Positions 33,981 to 42,773 of a DNA stretch of 64,000 bases are shown in pieces. Position numbers and translations under genes: made by a program. Numbering within the stretch: position 1 is the stretch's first letter; the number at the start of each line of letters is the position of its first letter. Below the pieces are notes generated by a model, which worked only from the letters and a program-made list of their open reading frames with translations, had not been told where the DNA came from and did not search any database. The DNA comes from AC-32 sp963716865. Lineage in GTDB: Bacteria > Actinomycetota > Thermoleophilia > Gaiellales > Gaiellaceae. The stretch lies in the NCBI GenBank assembly GCA_963716865.1, contig CAVQUF010000004.1, positions 1 to 64,000 on the forward strand. The letters run 5' to 3'.

Positions 33981-34391
33981 ATGAGAATCGCCGTCGTTCT
34001 CGTGCTTGTTCTGCTGCTGGTGGGACCTGCCGCCGCGACCTCGAGCTCGGGGCCAGCCACAGCCAAGGCGGTCTTGCTCACGCAGGTGAGCTTGTTCAAG
34101 CAGGGCAAGTTCAAGGCCATGTACAGGACGACCTACACCCCGACGTACCGTGGGCACTGCCCCTGGAGCGCGTTCAAGCGGGGTGAGACTGCCCTCAAGC
34201 GTTATCTCGGCCCGGGCTTCACCATTCGCCACGTCCGTACCAAGATGCTGGGCGCCAAGCGTGCGCTTCTCGCATACCAGCTCCTGCGTCGAGACGGGAC
34301 GATCGCCGGCACCGCCACCTTCCGGGATCATGATCTCTACGTGAAGGCCGGAGATCGCTGGTACGACGAGTACGACGGGAAGGGCTGCTAA
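33981..34391 (+). CDS. small secreted protein
   Basis: A 136-residue protein with a clear signal peptide (MRIAVVLVLVLLLVGPAAAT) and a mature domain with one Cys pair (Cys60, Cys136) that may be disulfide-bonded. The pattern of an N-terminal helix, then strands ALLAYQLLRRDGTIAGTATF and DLYVKAGDRWYDEYDGK, suggests an NTF2-like fold. ATG 33981 is six bases after TAGACA (leaderless). A hairpin at 34411 follows. Confidence 0.72.
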   Translation: MRIAVVLVLVLLLVGPAAATSSSGPATAKAVLLTQVSLFKQGKFKAMYRTTYTPTYRGHCPWSAFKRGETALKRYLGPGFTIRHVRTKMLGAKRALLAYQLLRRDGTIAGTATFRDHDLYVKAGDRWYDEYDGKGC

Positions 34392-34410
34392 GGCGGGATG
34401 TCGGCCCGGT

Positions 34411-34437
34411 GGACACCCTGCTAGTCGCAGGGCGTCC
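34411..34437 (+). terminator. terminator hairpin after the small secreted protein gene
   Basis: GGACACCCTGC-TAGTC-GCAGGGCGTCC: ten pairs and one A-C mismatch, 19 bases after the stop codon. Confidence 0.6.
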
Positions 34438-34482
34438 CACTTCAAGAAAGCTAGCGGGCGCCGTTGGTACCGTGGCTCTGCA

Positions 34483-35796
34483 GTGGTCTTCTTCCAGCGC
34501 GTCGACGAGGATCTCGGCTGCGCGTCCTACCTGATCGGCGACGAGGCGAGCGGCGAGGCGGTGGTCGTCGATCCGTCCTACGCGATCGAGGCCTATCTCG
34601 AGGAGGCGGAGCGTCTCGGCGTCCGCATCGTCCGCGTGCTCGAGACGCACACCCACGCCGACCATCTCTCCGGGCACGGGCGGCTCGCGCTCGAGCACGG
34701 GCTGCCGGTCAGCATCCACCCGCTGGCCGAGCCGGCGTACGCGTTCGACCCGGTCGAGGACGGCGACGAGCTGCGGATCGGCGACGTCGCGATCCGCGTC
34801 ATCCACACCCCTGGCCACCGGCCGGAGCACTGCTGCTACCTGGCCGGCGGGCACCTGTTGACCGGCGACTCGCTGCTGATCGGCGATGCGGCCCGGCCCG
34901 ACCTCGCGGTCGACAGCCGCGAGGGAGCCGAGAGCATGTACGCCTCCCTTCGGCGACTGGCCGAGCTACCGGAGGCCACCGAGGTCGACCCGGGCCACGT
35001 CGCGGGCTCGCTCTGCGCCACGGGAATCAGCGCGGCGCACTCCTCGACGATCGGCTTCGAGGTGAAGACGAACCGCGCGCTCTCCTACCCGGGCCGACAG
35101 GAGTTCGTGGCCGCGACGGCAACCGTGTCGGCGCCGCGTCCGCCGACGACCGAGCTGGTGGTCGAGCTCAACCGGGGCCCGTTTCTCGGAGCCTCTCCCC
35201 CGCTCGAGCCGCTGGAGAGCTTCGACGGACAGGTGCTCGACGTCCGCTCGCCGTACGAGTTCGCCGCCGGCCACATCGCCGGTGCGCTCAACGTTCCGGT
35301 CTCCGGCCCGTCTCTCGGCACGAAGGCGGGCTTCCTGCTCGACGCGGAACGGCCGATCGGGATCCACGCTTCTTCGAAAGAGGAGGCAGACACGGCGGCC
35401 GCCCGGCTGCGCGCGGTCGGGCTGCTCGACCTCGCAGGTTTCCTGACCGCGCCCGCCGCGACCGAGCGGATGGAGCCGATCGGAGTCGACGAGCTCGAAC
35501 GCCTGGTGGCAGACGACGCGGTCGAGGTCGTGGACGTCCGCGAGCAGAACGAGCGCGACGACGGTTATATCCCGGGCAGCCGCAACATCCCGTACCGGCT
35601 CGTGGGCGCGTACACCGACGAGCTGGCCAACGGGAAGACCGTCGTCACCGTCTGCGAGAGCGGCGCCCGCGCCGGCGTGGCCGCGAGCGTCCTCGCCGCG
35701 CACGGGATCGAGGCCCGGCCGCTGCTGGACGGCGGCATCCCGGACTGGCAGGCCCGCGGCAACGCCGTCACCACCTTCCGCCGCTGCGGCGGCTAG
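34483..35796 (+). CDS. metallo-beta-lactamase-fold hydrolase fused to two rhodanese domains
   Basis: A 437-residue protein of the persulfide-dioxygenase-like group. The MBL domain (about 1-215) has THTHADHLSG, the HTPGH and GDSLLIGDAARPD metal motifs. Rhodanese domain 1 (about 245-325) lacks the catalytic Cys (IGIHASSKEE). Rhodanese domain 2 (about 335-430) has it, in VTVCESGARAG. A role in oxidising or relaying protein/glutathione-type persulfide sulfur is likely from the family. GTG start nine bases after TACCGT. Confidence 0.88.
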   Translation: MVFFQRVDEDLGCASYLIGDEASGEAVVVDPSYAIEAYLEEAERLGVRIVRVLETHTHADHLSGHGRLALEHGLPVSIHPLAEPAYAFDPVEDGDELRIGDVAIRVIHTPGHRPEHCCYLAGGHLLTGDSLLIGDAARPDLAVDSREGAESMYASLRRLAELPEATEVDPGHVAGSLCATGISAAHSSTIGFEVKTNRALSYPGRQEFVAATATVSAPRPPTTELVVELNRGPFLGASPPLEPLESFDGQVLDVRSPYEFAAGHIAGALNVPVSGPSLGTKAGFLLDAERPIGIHASSKEEADTAAARLRAVGLLDLAGFLTAPAATERMEPIGVDELERLVADDAVEVVDVREQNERDDGYIPGSRNIPYRLVGAYTDELANGKTVVTVCESGARAGVAASVLAAHGIEARPLLDGGIPDWQARGNAVTTFRRCGG

Positions 35797-35823
35797 TGCA
35801 CAGAGACAGACTCAATTGCGTCC

Positions 35824-35893
35824 GACCGGTCATTTCAGACGGATGCCCGGGCAAGCCCGTGCATCCTGATGTCGGCGTCGCAAGCGACGCCTC
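35824..35893 (+). repeat. dispersed two-hairpin repeat, copy D
   Basis: GACCGGTCATTTCAGAC leader, GGATGC-C-CGGGC-AA-GCCCG-T-GCATCC, spacer, GGCGTCG-CAAG-CGACGCC, then TC. The TC and the following A are the complement of the TGA stop of the minus-strand cyclase gene, so the repeat abuts, and partly forms, that gene's 3' end. Confidence 0.85.
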
Positions 35894-38800
35894 AGGCTGA
35901 AGCGCTGAGGAGCGCCTCGGCTTCTGCCGTCCACGCGGTCGCGCCGAGCCGGGCGAAGACCGCCAGCGCGAGCCTCAGCTGCCGGTCGGCCTCGCCACGG
36001 TTGCCCGCCGACGCGAGCGTCCCGGCCGCCCGTAGCCGCGCGTAGGCCTCGTCCGGCACCGAGCCGATCCGTTCGTAGAGGTCCGCAGCACCTGCGAAAT
36101 CTCCGGCGCTGACGAGGCGCGCCGCCTCGTGCCAGGGCATCTGCGCCCGGGCCCGGTCGAGCGCTCGTACGAACTCGTCGGTGCGTCCGAGGTCGTCGAA
36201 GAGCCACGCGCCGTCCACCGACTCGTGCGGCGGCCGAACGCCGCTCTCGCTCCACGCGAAGAGCAGCTCGTCCGCCAGCGCATTCGCACCGGCCGCGTCA
36301 CCGGCGGCCAGCCGCGCCCGTCCCTCGAACGCCATCGCGGGATTCAGGATCTGCGCATCCTTGGCCACGCGCGCCTGCTCCGTCGCCCGCATCGCGTCGG
36401 CCAGCGCGGCCTCGGTGTTTCCACGGGCGAGCTCGATCGCGCCGCGGATGTGCCGACAGGACGTCTCCATGTAGTGCCCCGGGCCGGCCTCGGCGTCGCG
36501 GACGAACCTGTCGGCCGTCGCCACCGCCTCGTCCCATCTGCCCTCCCAGTGGCAGAAGAACACGTGCTCGGCCCGCTGCCAGAGGATGTACGCCTCCAGG
36601 CCGAGGCGATCGGCCGCCCGGAGAGTCTGCTCGTGGAGAGGGCCGGCGCCCCGGATGTCTCCGATCTGGACCGTCATCCAGGTGAGGTTCGCGAGCGCCG
36701 CGCTCTCCTCGTGCGAGTTGGCGACCGCCCCGAGCGCGATCGCCTCCCTGAGATCGTCGAAGCCGCCGTCGTCGCCCATCAGGATCCGCGCAACTCCGCG
36801 GCTGTTCAGGTTGCGGGAACGCACGGCGCCGAGCCCGAGCTCCTCGGCCATGCGAAGCGATTCGGACCCGACCTCGATCGAGCGCTCGAGGTCCTCGCCC
36901 ATCATCAGCATGCGCGACAGCTCCTGCAGGACGAACGCCTTCTCCGGAGAGGGCCTGCGGCCGTCGAGCATGCGGCGAGCGCTCTTCAGGTGCTCGAGCG
37001 CCGCATCCCGGTCGCCGCGGTTCAGCCAGATCGTCCCGATCATCGCCTCGGCCTCGGCCGCCGCCTCGGGGTTGCCGGCGGCAAGCAGGCCGTCCCGCGC
37101 CTGCTCGAGCAGGCTCTCGTCCAGGCCGGCGTCGTCGATGCGGCTGCGACCGTACGCGAGCAGCAGCTGCGGTCGATCGCCCTCGTGCTCTGGCCACAGC
37201 TCGAGCGCTGCCTCGTAGAAGCGCGCGGCGGCGGGAAACGCGCCCAGCGCGAGCGCCCGGTCGCCGGCGACCCGGGCCGCGCGGCGCGCGCGCTCGACGA
37301 GGTGCGGCGATTCCGCCTGCCCCGCGGCGCGGCGCAGCCGAAGCGCCTCGAGGTAATGATGGGCCAGCATCTCCGCATGGTCCTCGAGCCGGCCGAGGGA
37401 CTCGAGCCACTCCGCTGCGCGCTCGTGGCCCTCTGCACGGACACCGCGCGGGATCTGGCCGTAGGCGACGTCGCGGACGAGCAGATGCCGGAACGCGAAC
37501 TCCTGCTCGTCGCCGACCGTCGACCGGCGCTCCCGTCGCACGAACTCCTTGCGCTCGAGCGCGTGCAGCGCCTCGACCGCGCCGGATGGCTCGAGCCCGC
37601 CGATCGCGGCGACGGCACCGAGCCAGAACACCTTCCCCAGCACCGCAGCGTCCTGCAAGAGCTGCTTCTCCTCGGGCGGCAGCCCGTCGAGGCGCGCGGC
37701 GATGATCCCCTGCACGTTCTCGGGCAGCGAGAGCTCGTCGGCGGTACTGCCCGTCTCGACCATCAAGCGGGCGAACTGCTCGGCGTAGAGCGGGTTGCCG
37801 CCCGCACGCTCGAGGAGCGCCCGCTGCAGCTCGGCGGGGAGGACGGATCGCTCGAGCAGCTCGGCGAGGAGAAGCGCTGTCTCGTCGTCGGAGAGGGGCG
37901 AGATCGAGAGCGTCAACGCATTCGTCTTCCCCCCGCCCCAGCCGGGGCGCCGCTCGAGCAGCTCCGGCCGCGCCGTGCACACGACGAACAACGGCACCCC
38001 CGTGCTCCAGTCGACCAGGTGGTCGACGAAATCCAGCAGGTCGTCGTCGGCCCAGTGGAGGTCCTCGAACACGAGCACCGTCGGGCGCTGCTCGGCCAGC
38101 GCCTCGAAGAACTGCCGCCAGGCGGCGAAGTACTCCCCGCGCTCGTCTCGATGCGCCTCTCCGTCCGCGGCTTCGAGGCCGACCAGCGGGCGCAGGTGCT
38201 CGAGCATCCGGTCGGCGCCGTCCTCGATGAGCTCCGAGACCGTCGCGGCGAGCTTCTCCTCGGCGAGGACAGGACTGTCGGTCTCGAGGATCCCGGCCTG
38301 CGCCTTGGTCATCTCGCCAAGAGCCCAGTAGGTGACACCCTCGCCGTACGGGAGCGAGCGACCCTGTCGCCAGTGGGTGAACTCCGGCTGATCGTCCACG
38401 ACACGCGAGAGCTCGTAGACGAGCCGGCTCTTGCCGATTCCCGGAACGCCCACGAGGGTGACGAGCTGTGGCTCGCGCTCTTCCCGTGCACGCGCGAGGG
38501 CATCCGTGAGGAAGCTCAGCTCGCGGCGGCGGCCGACCAACGACGCGCCTTCCTGAACGACGTCGACGCCGAGACGGGACCGCGCCTCCAGCGCCACCCA
38601 CGCCGGAACCGGCTCGGCCTTTCCCTTCGCCTCGACAGGATCGGCGGCCCGGTAGTCGATCTGCTGCGCCGTCGCCCGGTACGTCGTCTCGTCGACGAGG
38701 ACGCCGTCCACCGGCGCTGCACTCTGCAGGCGGGCGGCGGTGTTGACGACGTCGCCCGCGACGATCCCCTCGCCCTCCGCCGGCGAGGCGTCGAGCGAGA

Positions 38801-39212
38801 CGAGCGCCTCACCGGTGGTGACCGCGACGCGGACCTGGAGCCGTCCGTCGTTGACGATCGCGTCGCGGATCGCGAGGGCGGCGCGGACCGCCCGCTCCGG
38901 GTCGTCCTCGTGGGCGACGGGCGCGCCGAAGACCGCCATCACCGCGTCACCGATGAACTTCTCGACCGTGCCACCGTGGCGCTCGAGCTCGGAGCGCAGC
39001 CGCCCGTAGTAGGGCGAGAGCGTCGCGCGCACGTCCTCGGGGTCGAGCTGCTCGGCCTGCGAGGTGAAGCCGACGAGGTCGGCGAAGAGGACGCTGACGA
39101 CCTTCCGCTCCTCGCGGGCCTCCGTCCTGGGAGCCTCGAGCGGCGCGCCGCAGCCGGAGCAGAAGCGGGCATTCGCGGCGTTCTCGTAGCCGCACCGCGA
39201 GCAGGTTTGCAT
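35892..39212 (-). CDS. zinc-ribbon adenylate/guanylate cyclase with AAA ATPase and TPR tail
   Basis: A 1106-residue protein. A four-Cys zinc ribbon (Cys4, Cys7, Cys18, Cys21) is followed by a class III cyclase domain (about 38-205) with FADLVGFT, GDAVMAVFG and an intact DVVNTAAR, so unlike its three paralogues here it has the full catalytic set. An AAA_16-type ATPase follows (GVPGIGKS at 254-261, EDLHWADDD as Walker B) and then helical repeats to the end. This resembles the build of mammalian soluble adenylyl cyclase. It starts two bases after the threonine dehydratase stop, so it is translated as the last gene of a meaB-ilvA operon. Confidence 0.9.
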   Translation of the reverse strand: MQTCSRCGYENAANARFCSGCGAPLEAPRTEAREERKVVSVLFADLVGFTSQAEQLDPEDVRATLSPYYGRLRSELERHGGTVEKFIGDAVMAVFGAPVAHEDDPERAVRAALAIRDAIVNDGRLQVRVAVTTGEALVSLDASPAEGEGIVAGDVVNTAARLQSAAPVDGVLVDETTYRATAQQIDYRAADPVEAKGKAEPVPAWVALEARSRLGVDVVQEGASLVGRRRELSFLTDALARAREEREPQLVTLVGVPGIGKSRLVYELSRVVDDQPEFTHWRQGRSLPYGEGVTYWALGEMTKAQAGILETDSPVLAEEKLAATVSELIEDGADRMLEHLRPLVGLEAADGEAHRDERGEYFAAWRQFFEALAEQRPTVLVFEDLHWADDDLLDFVDHLVDWSTGVPLFVVCTARPELLERRPGWGGGKTNALTLSISPLSDDETALLLAELLERSVLPAELQRALLERAGGNPLYAEQFARLMVETGSTADELSLPENVQGIIAARLDGLPPEEKQLLQDAAVLGKVFWLGAVAAIGGLEPSGAVEALHALERKEFVRRERRSTVGDEQEFAFRHLLVRDVAYGQIPRGVRAEGHERAAEWLESLGRLEDHAEMLAHHYLEALRLRRAAGQAESPHLVERARRAARVAGDRALALGAFPAAARFYEAALELWPEHEGDRPQLLLAYGRSRIDDAGLDESLLEQARDGLLAAGNPEAAAEAEAMIGTIWLNRGDRDAALEHLKSARRMLDGRRPSPEKAFVLQELSRMLMMGEDLERSIEVGSESLRMAEELGLGAVRSRNLNSRGVARILMGDDGGFDDLREAIALGAVANSHEESAALANLTWMTVQIGDIRGAGPLHEQTLRAADRLGLEAYILWQRAEHVFFCHWEGRWDEAVATADRFVRDAEAGPGHYMETSCRHIRGAIELARGNTEAALADAMRATEQARVAKDAQILNPAMAFEGRARLAAGDAAGANALADELLFAWSESGVRPPHESVDGAWLFDDLGRTDEFVRALDRARAQMPWHEAARLVSAGDFAGAADLYERIGSVPDEAYARLRAAGTLASAGNRGEADRQLRLALAVFARLGATAWTAEAEALLSASA

Positions 39213-39214
39213 CG

Positions 39215-40384
39215 TCAGCGGAGCCGCTCGACGGGGTAGCCGAGGCTGCGCATCGACTCGAGCAGCACCGAGCAGTGGTGCTCGTCGCGCATCGTGAGCG
39301 TGATCGCGATCTCGCTCTCCGTGACCGGCAGGTTCACTCCCTCGCGATGGTGCTCGACCGAGACCACGTTCGCGCGCTCCTGGGCGACGAGCTTGAGCAG
39401 CCTGTGCAGCTCGCCGGGCCGGTCCTGGATGCGCGTGCGCACGACCAGGTAGCGGCCGGCCACGGTCAGCCCATGGCGCATGACCGAGATCAGCACCGTG
39501 GGGTCGATGTTCCCGCCGGAGAGCAGGGCGAGGGCGGGCCCCTCTCCCCCGGCCTTCCCCGCGAGCAGCGCGGCGACGCCGACCGCCCCCGCGCCCTCGA
39601 CGACGAGCTTGGCGCGCTCCAGGAGCAGGACGATCGCCTCGCAGATCTCCTCGTCGGTGACGCTGACGAGGTCGTCGAGCGTCTCGTCGAGGATCGCGCC
39701 CGTCATCTCGCCGACCGCCTTGACCGCGATCCCGTCGGCGATCGTCCAGCCGTCCTGTCCCGCCTGGACGCCGACGATCCGGAGCCCCGGCTTCACCGCT
39801 CGCAGGGCAAGCGAGATCCCGGACGAGAGCCCGCCGCCGCCGACCGGGATCACGACGGTCTGCACGTCGGGCACCTGCTCGGCGATCTCGAGCCCGATCG
39901 TCCCCTGGCCCGCGATCACCCGCTCGTCCGCGTACGGGTGCACGAACGTCGCCCCGCTCGACTCGGCGTAGGCGAGGGCAGCGGCGAGCGTCTCCTCGAA
40001 GTCCGCGCCCTGGAGCTGCGGGATGCCCCCGTAGCTCTTTGTCGGCTCGACCTTCGCCATCGGCGCGTCCTGCGGCATGAAGATCGTCGCCTTGATCCCG
40101 GCCTCGCGCGCCGCCCAGGCGACGGCCTGGCCGTGGTTGCCCGCGCTGGCCGCGACGACCCCAGCCCGCTTCTCCTTGTCCGAGAGCGAGGCGATCTTGC
40201 TGACTGCGCCGCGGACCTTGAACGAGCCGGTCCGCTGCAGGTTCTCGGCCTTGAGCGTGACGTGCCGCCCGATCAGCTTCGAGAGCGTCTCGGTGCTGTA
40301 GACCGGAGTGACGCGCGCGACACCGTCGAGGAGCGCGCGCGCCTCCTCGATCTCAGCCAGCGTCGGTGCCGTCTCCACCTTCAA
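39215..40384 (-). CDS. ilvA: threonine dehydratase with C-terminal ACT domain
   Basis: PLP-dependent threonine ammonia-lyase of 389 residues: threonine to 2-oxobutyrate and ammonia. The PLP Lys is in TGSFKVRGAV, the phosphate loop is VGGGGLSSG, and an ACT domain follows at about 315-389 (DRPGELHRLLKLVAQERANV). The short form with one ACT domain is typical of catabolic or non-classical enzymes. TTG at 40384 or GTG at 40378 both lie inside the end of meaB, so translation is coupled. 2-Oxobutyrate leads to propionyl-CoA and methylmalonyl-CoA, which links it to MeaB. Confidence 0.9.
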   Translation of the reverse strand: MKVETAPTLAEIEEARALLDGVARVTPVYSTETLSKLIGRHVTLKAENLQRTGSFKVRGAVSKIASLSDKEKRAGVVAASAGNHGQAVAWAAREAGIKATIFMPQDAPMAKVEPTKSYGGIPQLQGADFEETLAAALAYAESSGATFVHPYADERVIAGQGTIGLEIAEQVPDVQTVVIPVGGGGLSSGISLALRAVKPGLRIVGVQAGQDGWTIADGIAVKAVGEMTGAILDETLDDLVSVTDEEICEAIVLLLERAKLVVEGAGAVGVAALLAGKAGGEGPALALLSGGNIDPTVLISVMRHGLTVAGRYLVVRTRIQDRPGELHRLLKLVAQERANVVSVEHHREGVNLPVTESEIAITLTMRDEHHCSVLLESMRSLGYPVERLR

Positions 40385-41345
40385 CCTTGAACACCTTGTG
40401 CATGATCTCGCGAACGGCCGTCAAGGGGTCGAGCTGGCGGCGCTGGACCTCGTCGAGCAGCCGTCGCAGCTCGGGGTCGTCGGCGACCGCTCGCTCGAGA
40501 TGGGCCTTGGCGCGGGCCGAGGCGACTGCGAACACCTCGCCGGCGAGGTTGCGGCGGCGCTGTTCCTCGAGCCGGCCCTCGGTCTCGAGGAAAGCGCGAT
40601 GCTCGGCGATCTTCTCCCAGAGCTCGGGCACGTTCTCGCCGCGGGCGGCCTCGGTGAGGACGATCGGCGGCTTCCACGCACTCTCCTCGTCCAGCGCGAG
40701 CACCGAACGCACCTCGTTCAGCATCGTCTTCGCCGCCGGGTGGTCGAGCTTGTTGATCGCGATCACATCTGGAATCTCCATGATCCCGGCCTTCAGCGCC
40801 TGGATCGAGTCGCCCGAGCCGGGCATCAGGACCAGGACGACCGTGTCCGCGATCGAGATCACCGCGACCTCGCCCTGGCCCGCGCCGACCGTCTCCAGGA
40901 AGATCACGTCCTTGCCGGCCGCGTCGAGCACGAGCATCGCCTGAAGCGTCGCCTCGGCGAGGCCGCCGAGGTGGCCGCGGGTGCCCATCGAGCGGATGAA
41001 CACCTCGGGGTCGAGGAAGTGGTCGGCGAGGCGGATCCGGTCGCCGAGGAGCGCGCCCTGCGAGAAAGGGCTCGAGGGGTCGACCGAGATCACGCCGACG
41101 GACCGGTCGTCGTCTCGCACGTGTCGCACGAGGGCGCCGATCAGCGTCGACTTGCCGACTCCCGGCGGGCCGGTGACGCCGACCGCGTAGGCGCCTCCCG
41201 TCTCGGGGTAGAGGTCGCGCACGAGGTCGTACGCCAGCGGTTCGGAGTTCTCGACGAGCGTGATCGCGCGGGCGAGCGCGCGCCTGTCGCCGGCGCGGAC
41301 GCCGGCTGCGAGCGACTCACGCGTGAAGTCCCGGCGGCCCGCCAC
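40353..41345 (-). CDS. meaB: MeaB/ArgK family GTPase (methylmalonyl-CoA mutase chaperone)
   Basis: A 330-residue G3E GTPase that guards and loads cobalamin-dependent methylmalonyl-CoA mutase. Motifs: P-loop GPPGVGKST, ISVDPSSPFSQGALLGDRIR, the ETVGAGQGEV switch and NKLD. The second of two tandem GTGs (41345) is preferred because TAGCAT lies seven bases upstream. The mutase itself is not in this window. Overlaps the threonine dehydratase start, an operon that fits propionate-type metabolism. Confidence 0.92.
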   Translation of the reverse strand: MAGRRDFTRESLAAGVRAGDRRALARAITLVENSEPLAYDLVRDLYPETGGAYAVGVTGPPGVGKSTLIGALVRHVRDDDRSVGVISVDPSSPFSQGALLGDRIRLADHFLDPEVFIRSMGTRGHLGGLAEATLQAMLVLDAAGKDVIFLETVGAGQGEVAVISIADTVVLVLMPGSGDSIQALKAGIMEIPDVIAINKLDHPAAKTMLNEVRSVLALDEESAWKPPIVLTEAARGENVPELWEKIAEHRAFLETEGRLEEQRRRNLAGEVFAVASARAKAHLERAVADDPELRRLLDEVQRRQLDPLTAVREIMHKVFKVEGGDGTDAG

Positions 41346-41375
41346 CACCGGGATGCTAGTGCGGCAGCGCGACGT

Positions 41376-42677
41376 CTAGGGCTGGCCCGACCCGGCGCCG
41401 TGCGCGGTGACGGCCCACGCCTCCGACTCGGGCTCGGGCTCGACCGCTTCCTGCGGCTGCTGCCGCACGCCGCGGGCGAGGATGAAGCCGACGATCCCGG
41501 CCACCGCGGCGACCACCGCCGCCGCGCCCCAGATCCAGCGCGCCCCGAACGCGTCCGTGAGCGGCCCGGCGACGACCATCCCGAGGGTCAGGAGCGCGAT
41601 GTTCGTGCTCATCAGCACCGCGAAGGCGCGACCGCGGAGCGCGTCGGGCACGCCGCGCTGGACGAGCAGCGCGTTGCAGACGATGGCGGCTCCGTTGCCG
41701 CAGCCCGCGATCACCACGCAGGCGGTGGCGACCCAGACGTTGGGCGCGACAGCCGCGATGCCGTTGCCGACCGCCATCAGCCCGAGCGAGGCGCCGTAGA
41801 CGTTCGCGAGGCCGCGGCGCTCGATCCAGCTCCCGGCGAGGTACGCGCCGACGGTGAGTCCGATCCCCGCGCAGCCCATCAGCAGGCCGAGGCCGAAGCT
41901 GCCGGCGGAGAAGGTCACCAGGGCGAGGCTGGGCTCCGCCACGTTGTGGGCCGCGACGGTGAACGCGGCGATGTTCCAGGCCACCAGCACCGTGAGCAGC
42001 GCGCGCGAGCGCACGGTGAGGGCGAAGCCGTCCTTCAGGTCCTGCCAGTGGCCGTGGCTCGGCGCCGCGGCAACCTGGAGCAGGCGCTGCGGAATCCCGA
42101 CGAGCAGGAACGCCGAGACCAGGAACGTGACGGAGTTGATCCAGTAGGCGGCGTCGACCCCGGTCGCGGCGACGAGCGCGCCGCCCGCGAGCAGGCCGAT
42201 CGCCGAGGTCAGGTTGTCCACGGCCTGGACGAGCGAGTTCGCCGTCGTGAGATCGCGCTCCTCGACGAGGTTCGGCAGCCCTGCGTAGACGGCCGGGCGG
42301 AAGAATCCCGTCGCGGTGCCGACGACCGCAGCGATCACGACGATCTGCGTCGCGCTGGTCGTGAACGGGAGCACGGCGAAGGCGCCGAATCGGACGAGAT
42401 CGGCGATGACCATCAGGCTGCGGCGCGGAAGCCGGTCGATCAGCGGCCCGGCCAGCATCCCGATCGCGAACATGGGCAGCAGGTCGGCGATGAGGAGCGC
42501 CGCGATCCAGACGGACGAGTGGTGCGTCTTGCCGAAGACGTCCACCTCGAGCGCGACCAGGGCGAGCCAGGTGCCGAGGCCCGAGCCGAGAGTCGCGAGG
42601 AAGAGGCGGCGGAAGCTCGGCGCGCGGCCGAGAAGCCCTAGGCGGCTTCTCTCGCCGGTGAGCGGGGGGCGGCCCAC
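41376..42677 (-). CDS. MFS transporter
   Basis: A 433-residue major facilitator with about 12 helices, of the type often called drug or siderophore exporters (FGLGLLMGCAGIGLTVGAYL, AGPLIDRLPRRSLMVIADLV). GTG start six bases after TAGCGT. It ends 30 bases before meaB in the same direction but has its own promoter. Substrate unknown. Confidence 0.85.
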   Translation of the reverse strand: MGRPPLTGERSRLGLLGRAPSFRRLFLATLGSGLGTWLALVALEVDVFGKTHHSSVWIAALLIADLLPMFAIGMLAGPLIDRLPRRSLMVIADLVRFGAFAVLPFTTSATQIVVIAAVVGTATGFFRPAVYAGLPNLVEERDLTTANSLVQAVDNLTSAIGLLAGGALVAATGVDAAYWINSVTFLVSAFLLVGIPQRLLQVAAAPSHGHWQDLKDGFALTVRSRALLTVLVAWNIAAFTVAAHNVAEPSLALVTFSAGSFGLGLLMGCAGIGLTVGAYLAGSWIERRGLANVYGASLGLMAVGNGIAAVAPNVWVATACVVIAGCGNGAAIVCNALLVQRGVPDALRGRAFAVLMSTNIALLTLGMVVAGPLTDAFGARWIWGAAAVVAAVAGIVGFILARGVRQQPQEAVEPEPESEAWAVTAHGAGSGQP

Positions 42678-42702
42678 ACAGGAACGCTAACAGCGACTCC
42701 CG

Positions 42703-42722
42703 CCCTCGAACGAGGGGTTTTT
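42703..42722 (+). terminator. hairpin with T-tract
   Basis: CCCTCG-AA-CGAGGG followed by GTTTTT in plus orientation. It lies between the 3' end of the minus-strand aminotransferase gene and the promoter of the MFS gene. The T-tract points the wrong way for the aminotransferase transcript and no plus-strand gene ends here, so it may block antisense transcription or act on both strands. Confidence 0.5.
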
Positions 42723-42773
42723 CGGCCATGTCCGCAATTTCCGGCCGTAGGTGGCCCAGGCGGGCGGCGGTGC

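Noticed and set aside
36129..39239. 1036-codon plus-strand open frame opposite the large cyclase gene
   Set aside because: Low-complexity composition and no motif; the opposite strand encodes zinc ribbon, cyclase, Walker A and repeats in full.
40308..42641. 777-codon plus-strand open frame across meaB and the MFS gene
   Set aside because: It spans two well-supported genes on the other strand and reads as an antisense shadow rich in Arg, Asp and His.
42703..42722. Terminator of a plus-strand gene
   Set aside because: No plus-strand gene with coding signature ends before it, although the T-tract points that way; kept only as a hairpin of uncertain role.
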